This document shows positions 1 to 5,192 of a stretch of DNA of 14,270 nt, in pieces. The number at the start of each line of letters is the position of its first letter. Within the stretch, counting starts at the first letter, position 1. Source of the DNA: Candidatus Altimarinota bacterium (GTDB taxonomy: Bacteria; Patescibacteriota; Gracilibacteria; UBA4473); NCBI GenBank assembly GCA_026982915.1, contig JALWQU010000150.1, positions 1 to 14,270 on the forward strand, written 5' to 3'. Under the pieces are notes generated by a model. It had not been told where the DNA came from. It worked only from the letters and a program-made list of their open reading frames with translations, and did not search any database. The translations under genes and the position numbers were made by a program.

Positions 1-507
1 GGAGTACCTGTATTGAAAAATCTGAGCTACCCAGTACCAACAGAAGCACACCTTATGGTAAATAATCCCGAGACTTTTTTTGATATGTTTGTTTCGCTTG
101 GCTGTAAGGGGATTACTTTTCATATTGAGAATACCGGCACAGGGAAAGCCTTGGAGCTTCTGAGATATTTGAAAAAAAGGGACGTGAGAGCGGGCATTTG
201 CCTTGATGGACATACAAACTTATCATTTCTTAGTGATGAAATTTTAGCAGAAGCCGATCAAGTTTTGCTTATGTCGGTAAAAGCTGGATTTGGTGGACAG
301 TCTTTTATGCCAGAGGTGCTTGATAAAATAAAAGAACTTCGGATTCGGGGGTTTAGTGAGGAAATTGAAATTGATGGTGGCGTTACGCTTGATAATGTTG
401 CCCTTTTGAAAGCTGCTGGAGCAGATATTGTAGTTGTTGGGAGCTTCTTAATGAAGCAAGTATTAGAGGTTAGATCTGAAATTATTAAATCTTTCCAACA
501 TTCTTAG
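1..507 (+). CDS. rpe: Ribulose-phosphate 3-epimerase, 5'-truncated by window edge
   Basis: Interconverts ribulose 5-phosphate and xylulose 5-phosphate in the cytoplasmic pentose phosphate or Calvin pathway. The frame is open from base 1 (168 residues visible), so the TTG at 13 is an internal codon. About 50 N-terminal residues, including the family's HxD metal-binding strand, lie upstream of the window. Seen: EAHLMV (residues 15-20, with the second metal His), ITFHIE, the GFGGQSF loop preceded by LMSV, EIDGGV with the metal/catalytic Asp, and GADIVVVGS in the phosphate-binding C-terminal strands. The C-terminus matches the family's usual end. One oddity is that the normally near-invariant SVNPGFGGQ reads SVKAGFGGQ. 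The gene ends in TAG, with no hairpin-plus-T-run terminator after it. The family call is secure; the substrate is inferred from the family. Confidence 0.93.
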   Translation, partial: GVPVLKNLSYPVPTEAHLMVNNPETFFDMFVSLGCKGITFHIENTGTGKALELLRYLKKRDVRAGICLDGHTNLSFLSDEILAEADQVLLMSVKAGFGGQSFMPEVLDKIKELRIRGFSEEIEIDGGVTLDNVALLKAAGADIVVVGSFLMKQVLEVRSEIIKSFQHS

Positions 508-601
508 GATCTATTTAGGATCAAAAAACTATAGGAAAGTCTGATAAAAAGAGATTAATACCTTCAGTATAAATTTATTTCCATATCTTTACTATACCTC
601 C

Positions 602-660
602 AGCACAGGATTTTGGTAATTACCCGATTTTTTCCTAGCACAGGTTTTTGGGAATTACCC
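602..660. repeat. Two 24-bp direct repeats with palindromic cores, possible operator
   Basis: The copies lie at 602-625 and 637-660, match at 22 of 24 positions and have a 35-bp period. Both begin AGCACAGG and end AATTACCC. The first contains a perfect 10-bp palindrome, GGTAATTACC (615-624); the second has the same core with one change (650-659). They lie about 120 and 85 bp upstream of the predicted start of the consensus promoter at 703-731, which suggests binding sites for a dimeric regulator. That role is inferred. Two copies with an 11-bp gap are not a CRISPR. Confidence 0.6.
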
Positions 661-702
661 ACTATGTCTACACCTATCTACCCCCAATTCTCTAAAAAAG
701 TT

Positions 703-731
703 TTGACAAGAGTTTGATGAATGAGTATAAT
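703..731 (+). promoter_or_regulatory. Perfect consensus sigma-70 promoter
   Basis: TTGACA at 703-708, a 17-bp spacer and TATAAT at 726-731, with an A/T-rich stretch just upstream (691-702) resembling an UP element. Transcription should start near 738. It is the only perfect match to consensus that I found in the window, yet no recognised gene follows for about 750 bp. The ATG at 721 overlaps the promoter, so it cannot begin a message made from it. Confidence 0.8.
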
Positions 732-871
732 GATTGGAAGTCTTCGCAATAAAAGCAGACATCCCCGAAACGGCCACCACATAAATAATGGTTCATCGCC
801 CAAAGGGAAGCTTCTCCGCCAAGCACTTCAAAGATTGAGATCTTTGACAATAACGACTATAGCTCCCCCGT

Positions 872-927
872 GGAGAGAAATGAGTAAATGGATCCCCTCC
901 AATTCATTCATTTATTCATTTCTCTCC
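872..927 (+). other. Long 19-bp hairpin with 18-nt loop
   Basis: Arms 872-890 and 909-927 pair at all 19 positions, with one G-U pair (884 with 915). The outer part starts GGAGAGAAATGAG and the loop spans 891-908. A further weak extension (870/929, 871/928) is possible. The 3' arm is rich in ATTC repeats, which allows slipped registers. It contains the start region of the 43-codon frame. Confidence 0.7.
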
Positions 928-1011
928 GCTTTGCGACGAGGTTTTTGTTTCCATCTAACCATGAAACCAAAATCCCCACAAAACGAAGAGATATTAAATT
1001 GGTCTTTTTAA
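880..1011 (+). CDS. Possible 43-residue small protein with sequestered start
   Basis: The frame starts at ATG 880, four bases after GGAG (872-875). That is the best-placed ribosome-site-like sequence of any candidate start in a window where true genes lack one. The product would have a fairly hydrophobic N-terminal half (IPSNSFIYSFLSALRRGFCF) and a polar tail ending in NWSF. Both GGAG and the ATG lie in the 5' arm of the 19-bp hairpin 872-927, so translation would be blocked unless the hairpin opens. The same reading frame is open upstream to 721, but that part overlaps the promoter. A hydrophobic small protein under translational lock is one reading; a chance frame inside a structured RNA is equally possible. 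Confidence 0.22.
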   Translation: MSKWIPSNSFIYSFLSALRRGFCFHLTMKPKSPQNEEILNWSF

Positions 1012-1020
1012 GTTAAAATA

Positions 1021-1120
1021 GACACCCCCCATTTATGGAGGATGCCAATTTTTATACTCAAATTCGCGTTTTGAGGCTTATTCTTTTGATTCGTAGTTTA
1101 TACAACTCCTTGTAGGTGTC
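1021..1120. other. Compact multi-helix element closed by GACACC/GGTGTC
   Basis: GACACC (1021-1026) pairs with GGTGTC (1115-1120). Inside are a CCCCCA/TGGAGG-type hairpin (about 1026-1041), CTCAAA/TTTGAG (1057-1062 with 1070-1075) and TACAA/TTGTA (1101-1105 with 1110-1114, loop CTCC). The last stem abuts the closing helix and could stack on it. The plan resembles a junction RNA of riboswitch size, but I recognise no known class, and the sense strand is uncertain. The nearest downstream gene is the Bax inhibitor-1 gene, about 370 bp away, with its own promoter in between. Confidence 0.3.
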
Positions 1121-1198
1121 AACTCACAAGTTTTTCTATTTACTACTTCATGAATCCCGCAGGTATGTCGGTTATCATTACCAAAGCAAGGCGCGTGA

Positions 1199-1286
1199 GA
1201 ATTCCGAGACTGGTTATCTCAGAATTCGCCGAGCTGAACCTTTCTACTCAATTCTATCGAGTTCTTGATCGGTTCAGCCCGAATTC
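1199..1286. repeat. Overlapping, mutually exclusive inverted repeats built on GAATTC
   Basis: Hairpin A pairs GAATTCCGAGA (1199-1209) with TCTCAGAATTC (1217-1227), 10 of 11 pairs, with a 7-nt loop. Hairpin B reuses 1222-1228 (GAATTCG) to pair with CGAATTC (1280-1286), then GCTGAACC (1233-1240) with GGTTCAGC (1271-1278). Hairpin B's loop holds a small ACTC/GAGT stem. The shared GAATTC means only one of the two can form at a time. No T-run follows on either strand, so neither is a standard terminator. The element could be a switch, a palindromic repeat family or a regulator site. Confidence 0.45.
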
Positions 1287-1411
1287 ACTTCAACTCCACT
1301 ACTCTAGTAAAAAGTTACTACCATTTATACCTTCAGAAATTTTGAACCGACTTTTAAACGTCGCTTTTTTGGTGTGTAGATTTTTATATAAAATACCTTC
1401 TCTAAAAGATT

Positions 1412-1440
1412 TTGACAGGGTTCCTGAAAACCATTATTTT
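1412..1440 (+). promoter_or_regulatory. Probable promoter of the Bax inhibitor-1 gene
   Basis: TTGACA at 1412-1417, a 17-bp spacer and TATTTT at 1435-1440 (4 of 6 to consensus). Start is predicted near 1447, giving a leader of about 40 nt before ATG 1487. The -35 is perfect; the -10 is only fair. Confidence 0.5.
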
Positions 1441-1486
1441 CATCCTAACTATATCGTAAAAAAATACATATTATCTAACCCTTTAA

Positions 1487-2161
1487 ATGATGAAACACAC
1501 AATGACAAACCCCATGGCCCCAACGGCTCCCAATTCAGACATGCTAACAAAAGCACTTGGATATTTTGGATTAGCCTTCCTTATCGCGGCTTTTGGTGCT
1601 TATGCGGCCCCATTTCTATTTGACAGACTGAACCTCCCTTCTGGATTTCAATGGGTTATTTATATTACGGTCTTAGCTCTTTCTTGGTTTTCTCATAAAT
1701 GGGTACAAATGCCTCGACCTATAAATTTCATGCTCTTCACGCTATTAGCCTTTTTACTAGGATTTATGGTTTATCCTTTGCTCGCTTATGCAGCTGCTAT
1801 TGGTGGGACAGAGATTATAATGAGAGCCTTCATTGGAACCGCTCTTATGAGTTTTGCCGCTGGTGTCTACGCCAAAACGACCCATCGAGATCTTTCGGGA
1901 ATGGGTGGGTTTCTTTTTATGGCTATTATAGGCCTCATTATCGTTTCCATTATCAATGCCTTTTGGTTTAATGGTGTTGTCGAATTAATTGTTTCTGGAG
2001 CTGGAATTTTAATCTTTTCCGCTTTGATTGCTTATGAAATTCAAGCTATAGCTGATTATGAAGAGGACCGTGGGATGGAAGCAGGCATTATGCTCTTTAT
2101 TGCGATTTTTAACCTTTTTACATCGGCCCTCAGATTTTTAATAGCGCTCCAAAGTGATTAA
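1487..2161 (+). CDS. Bax inhibitor-1 (YccA/YetJ-type, UPF0005) family membrane protein
   Basis: 224 residues of predicted inner-membrane protein with about seven helices (near 23-45, 52-71, 80-103, 109-131, 139-160, 166-186, 198-220). The family contains calcium-leak channels and partners of membrane proteases. Family marks seen: TALMSFAAGVYA followed by TTHRDLSGMGGFLF (118-144) and FNLFTSALRFL (208-218) near the C-terminus. The two Asp residues that form the pH-sensing pair in B. subtilis YetJ appear altered: YD reads YE (Glu184), and the Asp before the last FNLF-type motif is Ala206. Start is uncertain: ATGs at 1487, 1490, 1502 and 1514 all precede the first helix, and none has a ribosome site. 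A terminator follows at once. Function beyond the family is not shown. Confidence 0.88.
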   Translation: MMKHTMTNPMAPTAPNSDMLTKALGYFGLAFLIAAFGAYAAPFLFDRLNLPSGFQWVIYITVLALSWFSHKWVQMPRPINFMLFTLLAFLLGFMVYPLLAYAAAIGGTEIIMRAFIGTALMSFAAGVYAKTTHRDLSGMGGFLFMAIIGLIIVSIINAFWFNGVVELIVSGAGILIFSALIAYEIQAIADYEEDRGMEAGIMLFIAIFNLFTSALRFLIALQSD

Positions 2162-2181
2162 AGGAATGCCTGATAAATTTC

Positions 2182-2218
2182 AAAAAGCCTTAACACCCTG
2201 TTGTGCTTAGGCTTTTTT
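2182..2218. terminator. Bidirectional intrinsic terminator
   Basis: AAAAAGCCT (2182-2190) pairs with AGGCTTTTT (2209-2217), with further pairing (CAC/GTG) inside. T-runs occur on both strands (six T after GGC on plus, five on minus). It ends the Bax inhibitor-1 gene on plus and, 14 bases after its stop, the AAA ATPase gene on minus. Confidence 0.85.
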
Positions 2219-2229
2219 AAAAAAAATTA

Positions 2230-3375
2230 TCAATCTCGGTCCTTAATATAATGCTGTATGTCATCATAGGTCCCATCTTGATTGGCATATTCTAAATATT
2301 TTTGTGCCGTATTAAACCATTCTTTTGTTGAAGGATTGATTGATTTTATCTTTTTTAGTAACTTTTTCTCCGAAATATTCACCATGGTATCAGACTCTAA
2401 GGCTTCCTCAAAACAATCGTCGCCAACTTCATCTATAACATGCTTTATATCCGCCCCCGAAAAGTCTTTTGTTTTTTTTGCAAGATTTTCCAGGTTGAAA
2501 TTGCCCTCTATCGGTTTTTCTTTAAGGTAAATTTCAAAAATTTTCTTCCTAGCTTCTTTATTTGGTGGAGGGCAAAAAATGATTTTATCAAACCGTCCCG
2601 GCCGACGAAAAGCTGGATCAATATTCCATGGGAGATTTGTAGCTCCTATAATAAGCACTTTATCATTATCCGTAGAAACACCCTGAAATTCTTTTAGAAA
2701 TTGGTTAATAATTCGATTATCGCTACTCTGTTGTATTTTTGCCCGCTGAAAAGAAAGAGCATCTACTTCATCAAAAAAAAGAACACAAGGTTTATTTCTT
2801 CGTGCTTTTTCAAAAACATCATGAATAGCATTTTCACTAGACCCAATCCACATATCTAAAATCTCATGCAATGAAACTTCATAAAAAGTTGAATCTACTT
2901 CATTTGAGACAGCCTTTGCCAAATAAGTTTTACCACAACCAGGTGGCCCATAAAATAAAATACCTCCTCCGATTTGCTTCTTATACATCCGATATAGACT
3001 TTCATTTTTAAAAGGATTTATAATCAATTGTTGAATCTTTTTTTTGGGCGCCTCCATTCCACCTACATCATCAAAAGTTATTTTTTCGATATATGGTTTC
3101 GATTCGTCTTCTTGTTCATCGCCAACTTCTTCTTGTGGAGCTATTTTTGAGGTTACCTCTTTTGCATTATTTTTTCCATTTCGTTTACCCAAGAGAGCCC
3201 TAAACACAGGAAATAGAGGGTCTTCGGTAGGAATTTCTGATAAAAATTGAAATAATGCCGTTTCAAAATTTCTGACTTTACCTTCCTTTAAAAGCTCTTC
3301 TAGAAAGGCAATTTTAAACGCGTGATTATTTGGGTGATCGCCTATCAATTGTTTGAATATTTCAGATTTTCCCAT
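2230..3375 (-). CDS. Classical AAA ATPase, Cdc48/Vps4-like single-ring type
   Basis: 381 residues. Such ATPases form hexameric rings that pull apart proteins or complexes. The N-terminal ~90 residues are helical, perhaps a TPR-like adaptor, followed by an acidic linker (82-92). The AAA domain begins at FDDVGG (101-106). Seen: Walker A GPPGCGKT (143-150), aromatic pore loop MWIGSSE (175-181, Trp176), Walker B CVLFFDE (197-203), sensor 1 GATN (244-247), arginine fingers in RRPGR (Arg258, Arg261) and sensor 2 SGAD (306-309). The ATPase looks fully active. There is one AAA domain and no protease domain, unlike FtsH. Its ATG lies inside the end of the upstream TPR gene (14-base overlap), so translational coupling is likely. 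It ends TGA followed directly by TAA. The substrate is unknown; partnership with the TPR membrane protein is inferred from the overlap. Confidence 0.9.
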   Translation of the reverse strand: MGKSEIFKQLIGDHPNNHAFKIAFLEELLKEGKVRNFETALFQFLSEIPTEDPLFPVFRALLGKRNGKNNAKEVTSKIAPQEEVGDEQEDESKPYIEKITFDDVGGMEAPKKKIQQLIINPFKNESLYRMYKKQIGGGILFYGPPGCGKTYLAKAVSNEVDSTFYEVSLHEILDMWIGSSENAIHDVFEKARRNKPCVLFFDEVDALSFQRAKIQQSSDNRIINQFLKEFQGVSTDNDKVLIIGATNLPWNIDPAFRRPGRFDKIIFCPPPNKEARKKIFEIYLKEKPIEGNFNLENLAKKTKDFSGADIKHVIDEVGDDCFEEALESDTMVNISEKKLLKKIKSINPSTKEWFNTAQKYLEYANQDGTYDDIQHYIKDRD

Positions 3376-4216
3376 TTTTTAATTGTTTTTTAAGCGTGTA
3401 CTTTTTAATTAATACTATAATATGAATTAATAATATCAGCACAAATATAAAGAAAACTTTCAATTGAAATAAAATAAAAAGACCGATGAGTATAAAGATA
3501 GTACTTATATGACTACTATAAAGATAGTACCGTCTTGTTATGCTGAACAAATAACGAAGTGGAAAGGATCTAAGTGATTGATAGGTTAAAAAATATTCTC
3601 GAAGACTTTCACATAAAGGGAAATTTAATATACCTTGTCTCAATATGTCTAAAGCCTCTTTGTGCTTATTTTTCTTCATTAATTCTTTAGCTTCCACTTC
3701 TATTGCATGTTCATTATATTCAAGATCTAATAAATTTTTTGTCTTAGATTTATCCTTTTTCCAAAACTTTTCCTCCTCAACAAGAGATAGTAAATAGTTA
3801 GCATTGTAGTGATTAGGGTCAATTTCAAGAGCTGTTTTGGCTAATTTTTCAGCTTTTTTATAATTTCCAATATTAAACTCTGTTATACCTAGTGCTGCCA
3901 AATAATCAGTATCAAATGGGGCGATGGCTATTGCTTTTTGTTGCATTTTACGAGCCTTTCTTACTTGATTTTTCTTTAGGTAGAGCTCTCCCATTTGATA
4001 ATACCCAAAAGACTCACAAGGAAAATCTTTTAAAAAACATTTCACCCTTTCTTCCTGTTTTTTTATGACATCAAGCTCTTGAGAAACAACAAGCATGAGC
4101 GTGCGTGCATCGCAGTCTAAAGGGTTTTTGGAAAAAATTTCTTCTAGTTCTTTTTTGGCTTCTGGAAATTTCTCTAGCTCTATTAACAATTGAGCTCTTT
4201 TTATTTGTTTCTGCAT
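3362..4216 (-). CDS. TPR protein with C-terminal membrane hairpin
   Basis: 284 residues. TPR-like helical repeats cover about 1-34, 70-103, 104-137 (the clearest: ALGITEFNIGNYKKAEKLAK, then ALEIDPN) and 172-205. Two close hydrophobic segments follow at about 237-251 and 253-270 with a short Lys-rich tail, so the repeat domain probably faces the cytoplasm on a membrane hairpin. TPR domains bind other proteins. The gene overlaps the AAA ATPase start by 14 bases and is first in the pair, so it may recruit the ATPase or its substrate to the membrane (inference). Start ATG 4216 is the first in frame and has no ribosome site. It ends in TGA, a stop used only in this gene pair here. No closer family was recognised. 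Confidence 0.82.
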   Translation of the reverse strand: MQKQIKRAQLLIELEKFPEAKKELEEIFSKNPLDCDARTLMLVVSQELDVIKKQEERVKCFLKDFPCESFGYYQMGELYLKKNQVRKARKMQQKAIAIAPFDTDYLAALGITEFNIGNYKKAEKLAKTALEIDPNHYNANYLLSLVEEEKFWKKDKSKTKNLLDLEYNEHAIEVEAKELMKKNKHKEALDILRQGILNFPLCESLREYFLTYQSLRSFPLRYLFSITRRYYLYSSHISTIFILIGLFILFQLKVFFIFVLILLIHIIVLIKKYTLKKQLKNGKI

Positions 4217-4243
4217 TTTTCTGAGTAGAAATTATTATTTTTT

Positions 4244-4249
4244 ATTATA
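4244..4249 (-). promoter_or_regulatory. Possible -10 of the TPR/AAA operon
   Basis: Minus-strand TATAAT at 4249-4244, about 28 bases before ATG 4216, giving a leader of roughly 20 nt. No good -35 is seen at 16-18 bp; the nearest TTG-type hexamer is only 13 bp away. It lies back to back with the HU promoter region. Confidence 0.3.
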
Positions 4250-4297
4250 TTAACACTATTTACAACAACTTGTCTACTGGTTTTTATGAAAAAACGC

Positions 4298-4327
4298 TTG
4301 CCAAAGGGGTAAACGAAGTACTAGAAT
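4298..4327 (+). promoter_or_regulatory. Probable promoter of the HU gene
   Basis: TTGCCA (4298-4303), an 18-bp spacer and TAGAAT (4322-4327), each 5 of 6 to consensus. Predicted start is near 4334, with a leader of about 24 nt. CATAAT at 4335-4340 is an alternative -10 without a matching -35. Confidence 0.5.
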
Positions 4328-4357
4328 CGGAATACATAATTTTTTAACCCCATAACT

Positions 4358-4633
4358 ATGTCAAAAGGAGATTTAGTAACGGCTATTGCAAATCGAGCAG
4401 GTTTAACAAAAAAAGACGCTGCTGCTGCACTACAAGGATTCATCGATACTATCACTGGTGAACTTACAAACGGTGAACAAGTAACGATCACTGGATTCGG
4501 AACTTTCAAAGTTTCTCACCGAAAAGCCCGAACTGGTGTTAATCCACAAAATCCTTCTCAGAAGATTCAAATCAAGGCTTCAAATGTTCCATCATTCAAA
4601 GCTGGTAAAAATCTTAAAGAAGCGGTTAACTAG
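4358..4633 (+). CDS. hup: HU-family nucleoid DNA-binding protein
   Basis: 91 residues, the usual HU length. It bends and compacts DNA as a dimer in the nucleoid. The sequence follows the family end to end: helical N-terminus (DLVTAIANRAGLTKKDAAAA), GFGTFKV (47-52) on the beta sheet, and the DNA-gripping arm around RKARTGVNPQNPSQKI (55-70), where Pro63 is the residue that intercalates into the minor groove in HU/IHF proteins. The C-terminal helix begins FKAGKNLKEAV. IHF is a possible alternative name, but a single small basic protein of this type is usually HU. No ribosome site precedes ATG 4358. A strong terminator starts 28 bases after the stop, so the gene is probably transcribed alone. Confidence 0.95.
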   Translation: MSKGDLVTAIANRAGLTKKDAAAALQGFIDTITGELTNGEQVTITGFGTFKVSHRKARTGVNPQNPSQKIQIKASNVPSFKAGKNLKEAVN

Positions 4634-4660
4634 TTTTCTAAAAAAACTAATTAAGCTCTT

Positions 4661-4695
4661 AAAAAGATCTAATCGAAAGATTAGGTCTTTTTTTT
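4661..4695. terminator. Strong bidirectional intrinsic terminator after HU
   Basis: AAAAAGATCTAATC (4661-4674) pairs over 14 positions (one G-U) with 4679-4692 across a GAAA tetraloop. Eight T follow on plus, and a T-run also follows on minus. The plus-strand T-run overlaps the stop codon of the convergent minus-strand gene (4694-4696), so both genes share one terminator. Confidence 0.92.
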
Positions 4696-5098
4696 ATCCC
4701 ATATCAACCGTAGCATAATTTTTATCAGAAATATATTCACGTAAGGCTCTTTCTAAATTCCCTCCATAGTAATTAACACCTAACAAAAGACATTTATCCT
4801 TAAACTCATAAACCTCATCCGTAAGAGGTGCATTATGGAGATCATTTTCTCCAATCAGAATATCGGCGATATTATCAATTCGAAATATAAAATCCAAGAA
4901 ATCATTTTTTGTTGGTGGACGAGCCATTGTTTCCCATTTTTCTCGAACCTCATGAAACGCAAAATTAGCACTAGGACTTGTGTCTTCGGTAAATGATTTA
5001 GCAAAAGCCGCCAATAGTTGCGTTATCTTGATCTTCAATGATAACGTACTCTTCTTGAGTTCTCTAGGACGATTGACGGCAACGGGGATGTATGACAT
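4694..5098 (-). CDS. Unknown 134-residue soluble protein, predicted leaderless
   Basis: I do not recognise the family. Starting at ATG 5098 (MSYIPVAVNRPREL) it gives 134 residues with no signal peptide or membrane segment. It has a basic N-terminus (KKSTLSLKIKI), a helical middle, and an acidic stretch around RIDNIADILIGENDLHNAP. An upstream in-frame TTG at 5134 would add 12 residues (MKLPCFSCIMRR). I reject it because a near-perfect promoter covers exactly that extension: its -10 ends seven bases before ATG 5098. The message should therefore begin at or one base before the start codon. The stop is TAA inside the shared terminator. Separate transcription from the upstream 606-residue gene is likely. 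Confidence 0.68.
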   Translation of the reverse strand: MSYIPVAVNRPRELKKSTLSLKIKITQLLAAFAKSFTEDTSPSANFAFHEVREKWETMARPPTKNDFLDFIFRIDNIADILIGENDLHNAPLTDEVYEFKDKCLLLGVNYYGGNLERALREYISDKNYATVDMG

Positions 5099-5105
5099 TC
5101 TCCTC

Positions 5106-5134
5106 ATTATACAGGAAAAACAAGGTAATTTCAA
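5106..5134 (-). promoter_or_regulatory. Near-perfect promoter for the 134-residue gene
   Basis: On minus: TTGAAA (5134-5129), a 17-bp spacer and TATAAT (5111-5106), then GAGGAGA and ATG. The start of transcription should fall at 5099 or 5098, so GAGGAG would not be in the RNA although it looks like a ribosome site. Confidence 0.75.
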
Positions 5135-5192
5135 TTGTTTTTAGAAGCTTTAAATTTATGCCCTCTCAATCTAGATAATTTCCTACTAAATC

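Larger units (their letters stand above)
738..1011 (+). ncRNA. Candidate structured transcript (sRNA or long leader)
   Basis: This is the region downstream of the consensus promoter at 703-731. It can form several hairpins: one at 776-792 (ACCA with TGGT, inside GGC 772-774 with GCC 798-800), an 8-bp stem at 828-847 with loop TGAG, and a 19-bp stem at 872-927. T-rich DNA follows at 941-949, but no tight terminator does. I saw no signature of tmRNA, RNase P RNA, SRP RNA or a riboswitch that I know. Two small frames are present: 788-838 (16 codons) and 880-1011 (43 codons). Whether the product is a regulatory RNA, an mRNA for a small protein or a leader is not decided by the sequence. The 3' end is unknown. 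Confidence 0.4.

Noticed and set aside
13-15. TTG at 13 as start of the epimerase
   Set aside because: The frame is open to base 1, and the family has about 50 more residues upstream, including metal ligands.
504-522. TTAGGATC direct repeat at the end of rpe
   Set aside because: Two 8-base copies only, with no stem or T-run of terminator form.
602-660. CRISPR repeats
   Set aside because: Only two copies with an 11-base gap and no cas gene in the window.
721-1011. Full 96-codon open frame over the candidate RNA region
   Set aside because: Its ATG overlaps the -10 hexamer of the promoter, and the first half has unlikely composition. Only the 43-codon 3' part from ATG 880 is kept, at low confidence.
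508-1486. tRNA, tmRNA, RNase P RNA or SRP RNA on either strand
   Set aside because: No TTCRANY T-loop with pairing arms, no tmRNA tag or GGTTTCGAC-type start, no paired P4 signature of RNase P (a GGCTTAT at 1075-1081 stands alone), and no SRP GGAAGCAGC-type core.
1150-1623. 157-codon open frame before and into the Bax inhibitor-1 gene
   Set aside because: It runs through the inverted repeats and the promoter at 1412-1440 and overlaps 137 bases of a well-supported gene in another frame. Its product shows no motif.
5099-5134. TTG start at 5134 adding 12 residues to the 134-residue protein
   Set aside because: The TTG and extension coincide with the -35 and -10 of a near-perfect promoter.
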